Shown here piece by piece: positions 18,957-28,481 of a DNA stretch of 64,000 nt. This stretch comes from Tropicibacter sp. Alg240-R139 (GTDB lineage Bacteria > Pseudomonadota > Alphaproteobacteria > Rhodobacterales > Rhodobacteraceae): positions 372,001 through 436,000 of the forward strand of contig NZ_UNRA01000001.1 in the NCBI RefSeq assembly GCF_900537075.1, read 5' to 3'. The position numbers and the translations under genes were made by a program. Position 1 is the stretch's first letter. Each line of letters opens with the position of its first letter. Below the pieces are notes generated by a model. That model saw only the letters and a list, made by a program, of their open reading frames with translations, did no database searches and had not been told where the DNA came from.

Positions 18957-19811
18957 ATGCTCAAAGCACTCGCTATTGCGGCAGTGACAGCCGTTGTCAG
19001 CACAGCCCAATTCGCCACCGCCGAGGAGGTGTGGAAATCCATCCCGACCCCCCCCGCAATGCCGGACGCCGCCGAAAGCGGCACCGCATCCGTGAATGGG
19101 ATAAACATGTATTATGCCAGCTATGGAGACGGCGACGGCACACCGATCCTGATGATCCATGGGGGTTTGGCCCATGCTGACATCTGGGCGTCTCAAGTAG
19201 CCGACCTGGCACAGGACCACCGGGTGATTGTCGCCGACACTCGCGGCCATGGACGCACCACCAACAACGGCAGTGCCTATTCCATCAGTTTGCTGGCGCA
19301 GGATTATCTGGCCCTGCTGGACACGCTGGACGTGGACAGGGTGCATCTGGTGGGTTGGTCCGATGGTGCCAACATCGGCTATGAAATTTCTAAGACCGCC
19401 CCAAGCCGCCTGGCCAGCCATTTCGCGCATGCGGGCAACGTCACATTGGCGGGTGTCGATCCGTCGGTTGAAACCAACGAGGTGTTCGGCGGCTATGTCG
19501 GCATGATGGCCGGAGATTACGCCAAAATGTCCCCCACTCCGGACGGGTTCGAAGGATTCGTGGCTGATGTGTCTGAGATGTGGTTTGCCGACAAGGCGGA
19601 CGGGCTGCAAGCAATCGAGGCGATCACCGTCCCCACGTTGGTCGTGCATAGCGAACATGACGAGGCGATCCTGCACGACCATTCTGCCGCCGTCGCCGAC
19701 AACATCCCCGGCGCAAAGCTGTTGGTTCTTGATGGTACAAGTCACTTTTCAATGTTTCAGAAACCCGACATGTACTCGGCTGCCATTCGGACGTGGTTGG
19801 CCTCTCTCTAG
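18957..19811 (+). CDS. Exported alpha/beta hydrolase
   Basis: A 284-residue protein with a signal peptide (residues 1-22, ending QFATAEE). The hydrolase fold is shown by the oxyanion region IHGGLAHADIW, the nucleophile elbow GWSDG (about Ser138), a late Asp in VVHSEHDEAI and the catalytic His in GTSHFSMF. GGGAGGAAACACC precedes the start. It is expected in the periplasm and to cleave an ester or similar bond. It is probably regulated by the divergent AraC protein. Confidence 0.85.
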   Translation: MLKALAIAAVTAVVSTAQFATAEEVWKSIPTPPAMPDAAESGTASVNGINMYYASYGDGDGTPILMIHGGLAHADIWASQVADLAQDHRVIVADTRGHGRTTNNGSAYSISLLAQDYLALLDTLDVDRVHLVGWSDGANIGYEISKTAPSRLASHFAHAGNVTLAGVDPSVETNEVFGGYVGMMAGDYAKMSPTPDGFEGFVADVSEMWFADKADGLQAIEAITVPTLVVHSEHDEAILHDHSAAVADNIPGAKLLVLDGTSHFSMFQKPDMYSAAIRTWLASL

Positions 19812-19830
19812 GCTGTCAGCGCAAGGAAAA

Positions 19831-19850
19831 GCCGCCCATTTCGCGGCGGC
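19831..19850. terminator. Bidirectional terminator
   Basis: GCCGCC (19831-19836) pairs with GGCGGC (19845-19850), with AAAA on the left and TCTTC on the right. It separates the convergent alpha/beta hydrolase (+) and OYE (-) genes and can serve both. Confidence 0.75.
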
Positions 19851-19892
19851 TCTTCATTGAACATTCAATCGAGTGAAAGTCGAGGAAATAGG

Positions 19893-21092
19893 TCACCCGG
19901 TACCAAAGTGATCATTCCAGATGGCGTGTCTTTTGCGATCACGGGCTTCGTACACATCAATCGCATCGGTCAATTCATCGGCCCGCAGCGGCTCAGCCCC
20001 GTCGGCAATTTTTGTGATCTGCATCGTGTACCAGGCTGTGACCCCGCCTTCGGGCGGGGCGTTGAACCTTGGAAACGGCGGGTGCTTCTCTTGACCTGAC
20101 TGCCACTTGTTTGGGATGTCAGGAGCAACAACCAACGCTCGGGCAAGGCCGACAATATCTGCCTTTCCCTGTGAAACTGCGCTTTCGGCCTGCTCAAAGG
20201 TTTTGAACCCACCTGTCACCATCAACGGTATTTTCGTATTCGCCCGCGCACGTTCGGCGAAGTCCAGAAAATATGGTCCCGAACCCGCACGATCTGATGA
20301 AGAGGGCGCACCGGGAAAATACGTTCCTCCGCTGATATCGATCAGATCTATCGCTTTGGCATCAAGGGCCGCAATCACGGTAAGGGCCTCGTCTTGTTGA
20401 AACCCACCTTCCAACTGATCTGTCGCGTTGAGCTTAATTCCCACCGGGAAACGTGGGCCAACGGCCTCTCGAACGGCGTCGACCACCTCAAGCAACAACC
20501 GCATTCGGTTTTTCAGAGCCCCGCCATAGGCATCTGTGCGCTTGTTGAACAAAGGCGACAAAAACTGATTGAGCAGGAACCCGTGTGCTGCGTGGATCTC
20601 CACGCCGCCGAACCCAACCTGCTGCGCAAGAGCAGAAGTGCGCGCAAATTCAGCCGGGATCGCCTGTATCTCATCCAGTGTTAGTTCCGCGCAATTCAAC
20701 CCAGGTACATCCAGCGCGCTTGGCCCTTTGGCCAAGCTGATTGGTACATCTGCCATCGCCCCGGCGTGGCCCAATTGTATCCAAAGGTTGGCGTTGTTTG
20801 TTCTGCCCCCATCAGCAAGGGTTCGAAAGCTCTCAAGATCGGCGGATGGATTCAAAACCAAGTTACCGGGTTTCTCGGCAAAATGCGGGGAGCCCTGAAC
20901 CTCGCCAATGATCGACAAGGCCAGTCCCCCCTGTGCCCAACGTTTGTATAGGTTGATCTGAGCGCCGGTCGGGTTTCCGCGGCCATCGCCCAACGAGTCC
21001 GACATCGCCGGTTTTGCGATCCTGTTTTTTAGGACAACGCCGCAAGGCAACGTAAATGGCTGAAACAGGGCGGATGAATATTGTTCTGTCAT
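19893..21092 (-). CDS. NADH:flavin oxidoreductase (old yellow enzyme family)
   Basis: A 399-residue single-domain FMN TIM barrel. Family marks are the N-terminal LFQPFTLPCGVVLKNRIAKP, the segment GFGGVEIHAAHGFLLNQFLS with the paired active-site His/Asn region, and TGGFKTFEQAESAVSQGKAD near the phosphate site. There is no FAD/Fe-S extension, unlike the larger relative at 4351. It would reduce an activated C=C bond with NAD(P)H. It is the last gene of a minus-strand operon headed by an acyl-CoA ligase and an HSL-type esterase. Confidence 0.88.
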   Translation of the reverse strand: MTEQYSSALFQPFTLPCGVVLKNRIAKPAMSDSLGDGRGNPTGAQINLYKRWAQGGLALSIIGEVQGSPHFAEKPGNLVLNPSADLESFRTLADGGRTNNANLWIQLGHAGAMADVPISLAKGPSALDVPGLNCAELTLDEIQAIPAEFARTSALAQQVGFGGVEIHAAHGFLLNQFLSPLFNKRTDAYGGALKNRMRLLLEVVDAVREAVGPRFPVGIKLNATDQLEGGFQQDEALTVIAALDAKAIDLIDISGGTYFPGAPSSSDRAGSGPYFLDFAERARANTKIPLMVTGGFKTFEQAESAVSQGKADIVGLARALVVAPDIPNKWQSGQEKHPPFPRFNAPPEGGVTAWYTMQITKIADGAEPLRADELTDAIDVYEARDRKRHAIWNDHFGTG

Positions 21093-21170
21093 AATGTCGA
21101 CGATAGTCGGTCAAAGCCTGCTTGTCTGCAACGTCGCGACAGGCAACGACCGCGATGCACCAACTTGAAA

Positions 21171-22094
21171 TCAATCGTAGGCCCAGATCCCCTGCCCCAA
21201 AGCCTCGATCGCGATTGACATACGCTCAAAGCTGTCGCGGGCGCGGCCAACCGTTGTGCGGGCGCGCAGATAACCGTGAACCAGGCCGTCTTCATTGATC
21301 CAATGAGCCTTGCCCCCGGCCTCTTGCAGGCGATCGCGGTAGTCGCGCCCATCGTCGCGCAGCGGGTCGCAATCGGCAGAAAACACAACGGTCGGCGGCA
21401 ATCCCGAAAAATCTGTGTCATGCAGCGGAGCATAGGTCGGATCGCCAACCGGCTCCTCTTCGTGGAACCGCACTGTCTGGTAGAATTTGATTTCATCCAG
21501 CGTAAGCAACGGTGCTTTGGCGTGCTCAAGGTACGAACCCTTGGTCATGTCACCACCCAGACCAGGATACATCAGCACTTGGCCCAACACGTTGTCCATC
21601 CGCCCACGGGAAAAATGCGCGACGCAGGCGGCAAGGTTTCCGCCTGCGCTGTCGCCTGCCAGAATCAGCGGATCACCGAATTCAGTGGCCGCCCATTGGG
21701 TCGCGGTCCAGCTGTCCTCGAATTGAACAGGGTGTCGGAATTCGGGGCACAGGCGATAGTCGACCGCCACAACGCGATAGCCGGTCTGTGCGCAAATCTC
21801 GGCACACACGTCGTCGTGGCTTTCCAGCCCCCCGACGACAAACCCACCTCCATGGTAATAGACCACAGTGCGGGTTGGTTGGCCTGCGGAATAGACGCGG
21901 ACCGGGACGCCATTTGCCTGAACATCCACCGCTTCGACCCCATCAGGGTAGCCTTGGTGAAAGACGCGGCACATGGTGTCATAAACCTGCCGCTGCCCTT
22001 CGATGGACAACTCAACCGCGTCCTCGGGATAACTTTCGATAGTCCGGGCGATAAACGCCCAGGTTTCTTCGTCGATCAGACTGTTGTAGTCCAT
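21171..22094 (-). CDS. HSL-family alpha/beta hydrolase (carboxylesterase)
   Basis: A 307-residue esterase of the hormone-sensitive-lipase type. HGGG at residues 81-84 is the oxyanion motif and GDSAGG (Ser149) the nucleophile elbow; the late Asp (DCDPLRDDG) and His (VHGYLR) complete the triad. The start at 22094 has GGAGGGCAA directly before it. The gene starts 11 bases after the acyl-CoA ligase stop, so the two are co-translated. It probably frees an acid that the ligase activates. Confidence 0.88.
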   Translation of the reverse strand: MDYNSLIDEETWAFIARTIESYPEDAVELSIEGQRQVYDTMCRVFHQGYPDGVEAVDVQANGVPVRVYSAGQPTRTVVYYHGGGFVVGGLESHDDVCAEICAQTGYRVVAVDYRLCPEFRHPVQFEDSWTATQWAATEFGDPLILAGDSAGGNLAACVAHFSRGRMDNVLGQVLMYPGLGGDMTKGSYLEHAKAPLLTLDEIKFYQTVRFHEEEPVGDPTYAPLHDTDFSGLPPTVVFSADCDPLRDDGRDYRDRLQEAGGKAHWINEDGLVHGYLRARTTVGRARDSFERMSIAIEALGQGIWAYD

Positions 22095-22105
22095 TTGCCC
22101 TCCGC

Positions 22106-23995
22106 TCAGGCTGCCCACTCCCAAGGTCGGGTGTGACCACCCAAGACCTTAGCGACATCGTCGTCCGAGCTACCGTTGGCGTCAAGCTGCGCAACAAGGC
22201 CCCGTTTCTTGTCATCGATGACCGAGACGACACGCGCGGCTACGCCCGCCTCCTCCAGCTCACCGTTATAAACGCGGGTGATGGCGTTTTTGCGCAGGTC
22301 CGGCTTGAACACCTTGCCCACAGCGGTTTTGGGCAATTCGTCCAGGATGGTCATGTGCTTGGGCTGTGCAGCGCGCTCGTGTACGTGCACTTTGCAGTAT
22401 TCCAAGAGTTCCTCAGGCGTGACCGAAGCTCCTTCAACCAGTTCGACAAAGGCGCAAGGCACCTCGCCCGAATGTGCGTCCGGTTGACCGATAGCCCCTG
22501 AAAAAGCCACGGCTTCATGCCCAAGCAGGGCCTCTTCGATTTCGGCGGGGTCGATGTTGTGTCCGCCGCGAATGATCAGGTCCTTGGCCCGCCCCGTGAT
22601 CCACAGATACCCATCGCCGTCCACGCGCCCCAGATCTCCGGTGCGCAGGTATTTGTCGAAATGGTAGAGGTCGGCGTTCTTTTCCGCCTCGGTATAGGTA
22701 TTGCCTGCGTAGATACCGGGGTTCGAGATGCAGATCTCGCCAATCTCATCCACTCCTGCCTCGACCGGGCCATCAGGTGTATTGTTGAGGATTTTGACGT
22801 CCGTATAGGGGAAGGTGATCCCGATCGAGCCGATCTTTTTCTCACCATCTATGGGGTTGCAGGACACAAGGCACGTCGCCTCTGTCAAACCATACCCTTC
22901 AATGATCTTGATATCAGTGGCCTCTTCGAACCGGCGGTACAGCTCTACCGGAAGCGGGGCCGACCCCGAAAAGGCCGTTTTTACAGTCGAGATGTCGGCA
23001 TCAACAGGACGCTGCATCTTGGCCGAGATCGCGGTGGGAACGGTGATGATAAACGTCACCTTCCAACGCTCGATCAGCTTCCAGAAGTTGTCGAAAACAC
23101 CATCGCCGCGATAGCCCTGCGGTGTTGGAAAGACGACATGCGCGCCCGAGGCCACGGCCGCCATAACGATCACGTGGCAGGCAAAAACGTGGAACAGGGG
23201 CAACGGACACATGATCACGTCTTCTTCGGTATAGAGCAGCTCGGACGTCAGCCACGAGTTGTAAATCAGGCCGGAATACTTGTGCTGTGCGACCTTGGGC
23301 ATGCCCGTGGTGCCGCCGGTGTGGAAATAACAGGCAACCCGATCTTCGGTGCTGTCGGCAAAGGCCAGCGTCTTGGGTTGTTTGTTCAGCTCTTTGTTGA
23401 AGCTTTTGTAGTCCGCGTGCGCGATCTGTTCCTTGTTTTCTAATTTGGGACGGATCAGCGGCACAATCCAGGATTTGGGCGGCGTCAAATAGCGGTTTAA
23501 GTCAACCTCTAGCACGGTATTCACACCCGGCGCGTGGCGAACGGCCTCGGCCACCTTTTGGGCGACGTCGGTTTTGGGGAAGGGCTTGAGCGTGACAACA
23601 ACTTTAGCCCCGGTTTCGCGCAGGATCGAGGCGATCTGTTCCGGTTCCAAGAGCGGGTTGATCGGGTTCACAATGCCCGCGACAGCGCCGCCAAGGAAGG
23701 TCAGGAGCGTCTCGTTACAGTTGGGCAGGATATATGCAACTACATCGTTTTCTCCCACATCAAGCGAGCGGAACAGGTTCGCAGCCTGGTTGGTCTTTTC
23801 GAGCAGCTGCTGCCAGCTGAGCGTCTCGGCCTTGTCGGTGGGCCCAGAGAGCAGCTGATAGCTCATCGCCGGGCGGGATGGAAACTTTCCAGCCGTGCGC
23901 GATAGCAGTTGATGCAGGGTAACGGCGACGTCCCGCTCTTCCCAGCTCATTTCGTTTTCCATGCGCGTGCGATCTGCGACGGTTGCAAAAGTCAT
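22106..23995 (-). CDS. Acyl-CoA synthetase (AMP-forming)
   Basis: A 629-residue adenylate-forming ligase. The start at 23995 follows GGGAGGAATACGG. The AMP-binding loop HTGGTTGMPKVAQH, the motif YGLTEATC and the hinge/C-terminal motif GRAKDLIIRGGHNIDPAEIE are all present. It makes acyl-CoA from a carboxylic acid, ATP and CoA. It is clearly paralogous to the ligase at 29556-31484, with long shared stretches such as NPINPLLEPE. With the esterase and OYE downstream it looks like an uptake-and-activation operon for an unsaturated ester or acid. The acid's identity is unknown. Confidence 0.88.
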   Translation of the reverse strand: MTFATVADRTRMENEMSWEERDVAVTLHQLLSRTAGKFPSRPAMSYQLLSGPTDKAETLSWQQLLEKTNQAANLFRSLDVGENDVVAYILPNCNETLLTFLGGAVAGIVNPINPLLEPEQIASILRETGAKVVVTLKPFPKTDVAQKVAEAVRHAPGVNTVLEVDLNRYLTPPKSWIVPLIRPKLENKEQIAHADYKSFNKELNKQPKTLAFADSTEDRVACYFHTGGTTGMPKVAQHKYSGLIYNSWLTSELLYTEEDVIMCPLPLFHVFACHVIVMAAVASGAHVVFPTPQGYRGDGVFDNFWKLIERWKVTFIITVPTAISAKMQRPVDADISTVKTAFSGSAPLPVELYRRFEEATDIKIIEGYGLTEATCLVSCNPIDGEKKIGSIGITFPYTDVKILNNTPDGPVEAGVDEIGEICISNPGIYAGNTYTEAEKNADLYHFDKYLRTGDLGRVDGDGYLWITGRAKDLIIRGGHNIDPAEIEEALLGHEAVAFSGAIGQPDAHSGEVPCAFVELVEGASVTPEELLEYCKVHVHERAAQPKHMTILDELPKTAVGKVFKPDLRKNAITRVYNGELEEAGVAARVVSVIDDKKRGLVAQLDANGSSDDDVAKVLGGHTRPWEWAA

Positions 23996-24155
23996 CCGTA
24001 TTCCTCCCAACGTCTGCCCGTTCACCTGACAAAGTTCATCCTTAAGCACAAGATGCGGCCTCTCCCACTCTTGTGCAAGCAAGCGCTTAACTTGTGACGC
24101 GAAAATCAGCACAGGTGACGTAACGCCACCCGTGGTTTGACGCCACGACTAAACG

Positions 24156-24183
24156 AAAAAGCCGCCTTACGTGGCGGCTTTTC
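24156..24183 (-). terminator. Terminator after the LysM gene
   Basis: GCCGCC (24161-24166) and GGCGGC (24173-24178) form a stem with a six-base loop, flanked by AAAAA and TTTT, so it could work in both directions. It follows the stop of the minus-strand BON-LysM gene at 24201. Confidence 0.8.
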
Positions 24184-24200
24184 TGTAGTTTCGGCAGACA

Positions 24201-24629
24201 TCAGGACTGTGGTATGCGTAGCATCTGCCCAGGATAAATCTTGTCCGGGTGGCTCAGCATCGGTTTGTTGGCCTCAAAAATCTCTTGGTACTTAGAGCCA
24301 TTGCCCATTGATTTGTCGGCGATCGCCCACAGGGTGTCACCTTTTTCGACACGGTGGAACACCGGTACACCTCCTTGGGCCGCGACCTCTTCCTCGACAG
24401 CAGCGACGCCTTCGACGTTACCAACCGCCAGTATCAGCTTTTCCTTAAGCTCGTCGCTGGCCGCTGCACCAGTGAGTTTGACAGTGTCGCCCTCAACCAC
24501 GATATCCACGCCCGGAGCATCCAGACCCAGATCGGCAATCTCTTGCTCCAGCGCCTCTTTGGTGGGTTCGGCGTCATCCCCGCCAAAGATTGATTTGCCA
24601 CTATCCTTGATGAAATTCCACAGACCCAT
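24201..24629 (-). CDS. BON-LysM domain protein (Kbp/YgaU-like)
   Basis: A 142-residue protein beginning MGLWNFIKDSGKSIFGG, with TAAGGAG upstream of the ATG at 24629. Residues about 25-88 form a BON domain and about 92-141 a LysM domain (HRVEKGDTLWAIADKSMGNG). This matches E. coli Kbp/YgaU, a cytoplasmic potassium-binding protein despite its LysM. No signal peptide is visible, as in Kbp. It is flanked by a strong terminator on its 3' side. Confidence 0.88.
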   Translation of the reverse strand: MGLWNFIKDSGKSIFGGDDAEPTKEALEQEIADLGLDAPGVDIVVEGDTVKLTGAAASDELKEKLILAVGNVEGVAAVEEEVAAQGGVPVFHRVEKGDTLWAIADKSMGNGSKYQEIFEANKPMLSHPDKIYPGQMLRIPQS

Positions 24630-24701
24630 GCCACTACTCCTTATGCCGCGTGTCATTCTCGCAGTAGGGGTAGCAGCCTCTCAATAAGCTGGCAGGGGAA
24701 A

Positions 24702-26519
24702 TTATTCGGCGGCCAAACCATCAGTAAATTGCAGGCGCGCCAGACGAGAGTAAAGCCCGCCACCTGCCACAAGCTGATCGTGGGTGCCCTGATCGACGAT
24801 CTGGCCGTTTTCCATCACCACAATGCGATCGGCCTTTTTGACTGTCGCCAAACGGTGCGCCACGATCAGCGTGGTGCGATTGGCGCTCAACTCATCGACG
24901 GCTTGTTGAACCGCGCGCTCACTCTCTGCGTCCAGCGCCGAAGTCGCCTCGTCCAGCAGCAGCACCGGCGCATCGCGCAGGATGGCGCGGGCAATGGCAA
25001 TACGTTGCTTCTGCCCGCCTGACAGCATTACGCCACGTTCGCCCACAAAGCTGTCATAACCGTCAGGCAGAGCAGAGATGAAATCGTGCGCGGCAGCAGC
25101 ACGCGCCGCCTGCTCGACCTCGGCGTCACTTGCACCAGGGCGGCCAAAACGGATGTTTTCGCGGGCCGATTCGGCAAAGATCACTGGGTCTTGTGGCACC
25201 ATGGAAATGGCGCGGCGGAAACTGTCGCGTCGCATGTCGCTGAGCGCGATGCCGTCCAGCGTTATCTGCCCTTGATCCGGGTCATAGAACCGCTGGATCA
25301 TTTGGATCACAGTGGTCTTGCCCGCGCCAGATGGGCCGACAAAGGCCACGGTTTCACCCGGCTTCACGGTGAGTGACAGGCTGTCCAAAGCCAGAGTTTC
25401 GGGCCGTGCAGGATAGCGGAAGGTGACATCGTTAAACTCGATCTCACCGCGGACCGGGTCAGGCAGCGCCACAGGGCCAACAGGGTCCAATACCGAATCT
25501 TCGGAATTCAACAGTTCGACCAGTCGTTCGGTGGCACCCGCCGCACGCTGCAGTTCGCTCCAGATCTCGGACAGGGCCGCGACAGACCCCGCCATGATGA
25601 TGGAATAGATCACGAACTGGATCAGCGTGCCTTCTGTCATTTCGCCCTGGCGCACATCGTTGGCACCCATCCACAGGACACCAACGATCCCGGTAAAGAC
25701 CAGAAAGATCACGATCACTGTAAGGATCGCGCGTGTCTGGATGCGTTTCTTCGAGACGACGTAAGATGTCTCGGTCATATCGGCAAAACGTTCGCGGCTG
25801 GCGTTTTCGTTGGTGAACGACTGCACTGTCTGCACCGCACCAAGCGCCTCGCCCGCGTTGCCGGATGAGGCCGCGATCCAATCCTGGTTCTCGCGGCTGA
25901 TCACCCGCAAACGGCGGCCCAGCACCAGAATCGGCACGACGACGGCCGGCACAATCAACAGCACCATGCCCGTCAGCTTGGCCGAGGTCAGCAGCATCAA
26001 AACCATGCCCCCCGCAAAGAGCAACATGTTGCGCAACGCAATGGAAACAGAGGAGCCTAGAACCGATTGGATCAAGGTTGTGTCCGTCGTGATCCGGCTG
26101 AGCACCTCACCGGTCATGATCTTTTCATAAAACTCGGGGCTCATCCCGATCACGCGGTCAAAGACGGCGATCCGAATATCGGCCACCACCCGCTCGCCCA
26201 GTCGGGTCACAAGCGCGTACCGAACACCTGTGCCCACGGCCAGAACCGCGGCAATGCCCATGGCAGCCATGAAATAGAGGTTCAGAACTTCGGTATCGCC
26301 GATCCGGAAATTGTCGACGACCCGACGCACAGCCAGCGGCAAGGTCAGCGACATCGCAGCGGTCAGGACCAGAGCGATTGTTGCCCCAACCATCAGGCCT
26401 TTATAGGGCAGCACAAAGGGCCACAGGGCCCGCAAAACGCCGACCTTCTTGGAACGTTCACGCTCTTCGCTTCCACCGGGTACGGCGGTGCTTGACGGTT
26501 GCGCTGGTTGTCTTGCCAT
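24702..26519 (-). CDS. MsbA-like ABC exporter (fused membrane and ATPase domains)
   Basis: A 605-residue half-transporter with six membrane helices in the first 320 residues and a nucleotide-binding domain after about 355: Walker A GPSGAGKTT, signature LSGGQKQRIAIARA, Walker B VLLLDEATSALD. Upstream in-frame codons lack a ribosome site; AAAGG lies about 10 bases before the ATG at 26519. It should work as a homodimer exporting a lipid or hydrophobic drug. It precedes the BON-LysM gene on the same strand. Confidence 0.88.
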   Translation of the reverse strand: MARQPAQPSSTAVPGGSEERERSKKVGVLRALWPFVLPYKGLMVGATIALVLTAAMSLTLPLAVRRVVDNFRIGDTEVLNLYFMAAMGIAAVLAVGTGVRYALVTRLGERVVADIRIAVFDRVIGMSPEFYEKIMTGEVLSRITTDTTLIQSVLGSSVSIALRNMLLFAGGMVLMLLTSAKLTGMVLLIVPAVVVPILVLGRRLRVISRENQDWIAASSGNAGEALGAVQTVQSFTNENASRERFADMTETSYVVSKKRIQTRAILTVIVIFLVFTGIVGVLWMGANDVRQGEMTEGTLIQFVIYSIIMAGSVAALSEIWSELQRAAGATERLVELLNSEDSVLDPVGPVALPDPVRGEIEFNDVTFRYPARPETLALDSLSLTVKPGETVAFVGPSGAGKTTVIQMIQRFYDPDQGQITLDGIALSDMRRDSFRRAISMVPQDPVIFAESARENIRFGRPGASDAEVEQAARAAAAHDFISALPDGYDSFVGERGVMLSGGQKQRIAIARAILRDAPVLLLDEATSALDAESERAVQQAVDELSANRTTLIVAHRLATVKKADRIVVMENGQIVDQGTHDQLVAGGGLYSRLARLQFTDGLAAE

Positions 26520-26732
26520 GGTGGGCCTTTGGTTCTGAGTGATCCGCTGACTTGGCCCTAAAGCCAAGCATCGTTCCGTTTCATGGCGGGCAGCGGCGCG
26601 GGGGTCAAGCGATCAACGCCCCCAACACGCCCCACAGGACCCTTTGCCGCGTTGGTCTTACCTAGCAAACATAGGCGCCCTGTTCCCGCGTTTCATCGGG
26701 TAACGAGCACAAGGGATGAGCTGGGACATTCT

Positions 26733-26776
26733 TGGAGCGGGTAGCGGGAATCGAACCCGCACCTTAAGCTTGGAAG
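26733..26776 (-). pseudogene. 3' fragment of a tRNA-Gly gene
   Basis: Read on the minus strand, these 44 bases give the anticodon 3' side, variable region, a full T arm (GCGGGTTCGATTCCCGC) and the 3' acceptor with CCA of a tRNA-Gly(UCC)-like gene. The D arm and 5' half are missing. It lies 93 bases downstream of the intact tRNA-Gly and differs from it at several positions. Such 3' copies are typical scars of integrase-mediated insertion at a tRNA gene. Confidence 0.75.
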
Positions 26777-26869
26777 ACACATGCGCAAAATCCGATAAAT
26801 TACAATTTACCAATATCTTAACTGCGTAGGTAGGAGAGTTTTGCAGGTGATTTGTAGGAAATGAATTTC

Positions 26870-26943
26870 TGGAGCGGGCGGCGGGAATCGAACCCGCGTC
26901 ATTAGCTTGGAAGGCTAAGGTCTTACCACTACACAACGCCCGC
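26870..26943 (-). tRNA. tRNA-Gly (anticodon UCC)
   Basis: On the minus strand, 74 bases including an encoded CCA fold as a complete tRNA. The acceptor GCGGGCG pairs with CGCCCGC and the discriminator is T(U). The anticodon loop CTTCCAA gives UCC, and the T arm is GCGGGTTCGATTCCCGC. The sequence is close to the classic bacterial tRNA-Gly(UCC). Confidence 0.95.
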
Positions 26944-27389
26944 TCATCTTCACCCGGTACTATTTCATTGATTTTTCGGCGTCAAGGCATGAACAAAAAT
27001 ACTATCCTCATCCAGAAGATAAATGGCGCTTCCTGCCCAAAGCCACCATCTGTTCTTAGCGCAGAGAACAGCGGCTTCGAGCCCAAGGTGTACTTTGAAT
27101 TCTCTCGCTGTGTGCACTCGCAGCGTCAGAAATGCCGCGCAAGCAAGACATTTGGTGCTGCCGCGCAGCGGAAAGAGCAGTCATTTTTGTAGACCGCAGC
27201 GTGGAAAAAACCTCGAATTTGCAGGTCGTGAGACAAAGGGTAAATTCGCTGCGGTTTTCAAAGGTCGGTTTTTCGAATCCGCGTTCCGGCCGTTCGTGGT
27301 CGACTTAGAGAAGGTTGGAAAAGCGACCATTATGAAGTCCACATCCTATGGATACTAATAAAAAACAAACCAATGTATCGAGGGTAAGT
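26944..27389. other. Noncoding spacer beside the tRNA
   Basis: About 450 bases with no credible gene; short frames here have no domain, ribosome site or codon bias. The text is rich in CGCAGCG/GCCGCGC words like the spacers near 53.8, 57.0 and 63.7 kb. The tRNA-Gly promoter should lie in the part next to 26944. Confidence 0.5.
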
Positions 27390-28433
27390 TCACCCGCCAA
27401 TTTCGCCCAGCGTATGGGTCAGGACATCCAGGAAGAACGGGCGTGGCCGTCCACGGAAATGAAACCCCACATGGCCTCCATATGGGGTCAGGAATACGCG
27501 AAAATTCGAGCGGCCACTTTCGTTGATACGGTGGTAGGGATCGCTGGTGATCCAGGGATCGTTTTCGGCGTGAAGCATCACAACCGGAACCTCGATTTGC
27601 CCCAGCCGCAGGAACGGGGAGGCCCGCCGGTAATAGTCCGCGGCATTGGCAAACCCGTGTCGTGGCGCGGTGAAAAGCTCGTCGTATTCAAGCAATGAAC
27701 GGGGGCGCGGCAGCGGGCTTTCATCGAGCAGCCTGCCAGACACACACAGTTTTCGTTCTAATCCCATCAGCGTGCCAAGCAATGCCTTTTGATAAATCAG
27801 GTTACGGCGCCGATTCATCCGGGAGGACGAGGCGATAAGGTCCAGCGGGGCCGATACTGTCATGGCGCCACGAATTCGCGGGTCATGATCGAGATCGGCC
27901 AACATATTCAGAAGGATTGTACCGCCCATTGAAAACCCGCACAGGAAGATGCCCTGTCCGGTCAGTCCATCGGGCAGGGTATCGAGAACGTCGATGATCT
28001 CGGCGGTGCCAGCGCACTGATAAGTGACCGAGCAGCTTGCCAAAGATGACCCCGCCCCGCGGTGGTTCAGCCGCAGAACCCGCTTGCCCAACTCTGCCAG
28101 ATGCCGCGCGCTTTCCTTGATATAGATGCTATCTTCGCAACCGGCGACGCCATGCAGCAGGATCACCAGCGGACCGCCTTTTCCAGGATCATGCAGGATG
28201 CCCGTCATGATATCGCCCGAGCCATCGCGCAGGGGGAATTGCATCGGCGTCTCGATGCCCGGAATGGGCAAGTCGCGATAAGTGATACGGTGCGCCACGG
28301 TTTGCAAATCACCGCCCAGCCAGGGCGCACGTTCACGGCTGTGAAGGACCTGGATGCGGAGATCCTCCAGCCGTGCCTCGTCAAACATCAAAGGGCTGTC
28401 CTGCGAGGATTTGAATTCTACGTTCTTGATCAT
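27390..28433 (-). CDS. YheT-type alpha/beta hydrolase
   Basis: A protein of about 347 residues of the ABHD1/3-YheT esterase family. The family N-terminal APWLGGDLQTVAHRI, the oxyanion segment LLHGVAGCEDS, NHRGAG, and the nucleophile elbow GFSMGG are visible, with the catalytic Asp in HAENDPWI and the His in YGGHVGF. ATG 28433 is used; a GTG 9 bases upstream is also possible, and neither has a clear ribosome site. It follows the crotonase gene closely on the same strand and is probably the last gene of the ligase-SCP2-crotonase operon. It likely cleaves a lipid ester or thioester. Confidence 0.8.
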   Translation of the reverse strand: MIKNVEFKSSQDSPLMFDEARLEDLRIQVLHSRERAPWLGGDLQTVAHRITYRDLPIPGIETPMQFPLRDGSGDIMTGILHDPGKGGPLVILLHGVAGCEDSIYIKESARHLAELGKRVLRLNHRGAGSSLASCSVTYQCAGTAEIIDVLDTLPDGLTGQGIFLCGFSMGGTILLNMLADLDHDPRIRGAMTVSAPLDLIASSSRMNRRRNLIYQKALLGTLMGLERKLCVSGRLLDESPLPRPRSLLEYDELFTAPRHGFANAADYYRRASPFLRLGQIEVPVVMLHAENDPWITSDPYHRINESGRSNFRVFLTPYGGHVGFHFRGRPRPFFLDVLTHTLGEIGG

Positions 28434-28481
28434 TTTTGTCACGCGCGGCCTGTTGATTGCCCGACCTCAACCGCATAGCCA

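Noticed and set aside
26733-26943. A genomic island between the two tRNA-Gly ends
   Set aside because: The ends are only 93 bases apart, and no integrase or other gene fits between them. A past event at this site is kept only as a scar.
26968-27358. Short plus-strand frames beside the tRNA-Gly
   Set aside because: No family resemblance, ribosome site or codon bias; compositional pattern is that of the noncoding spacers.
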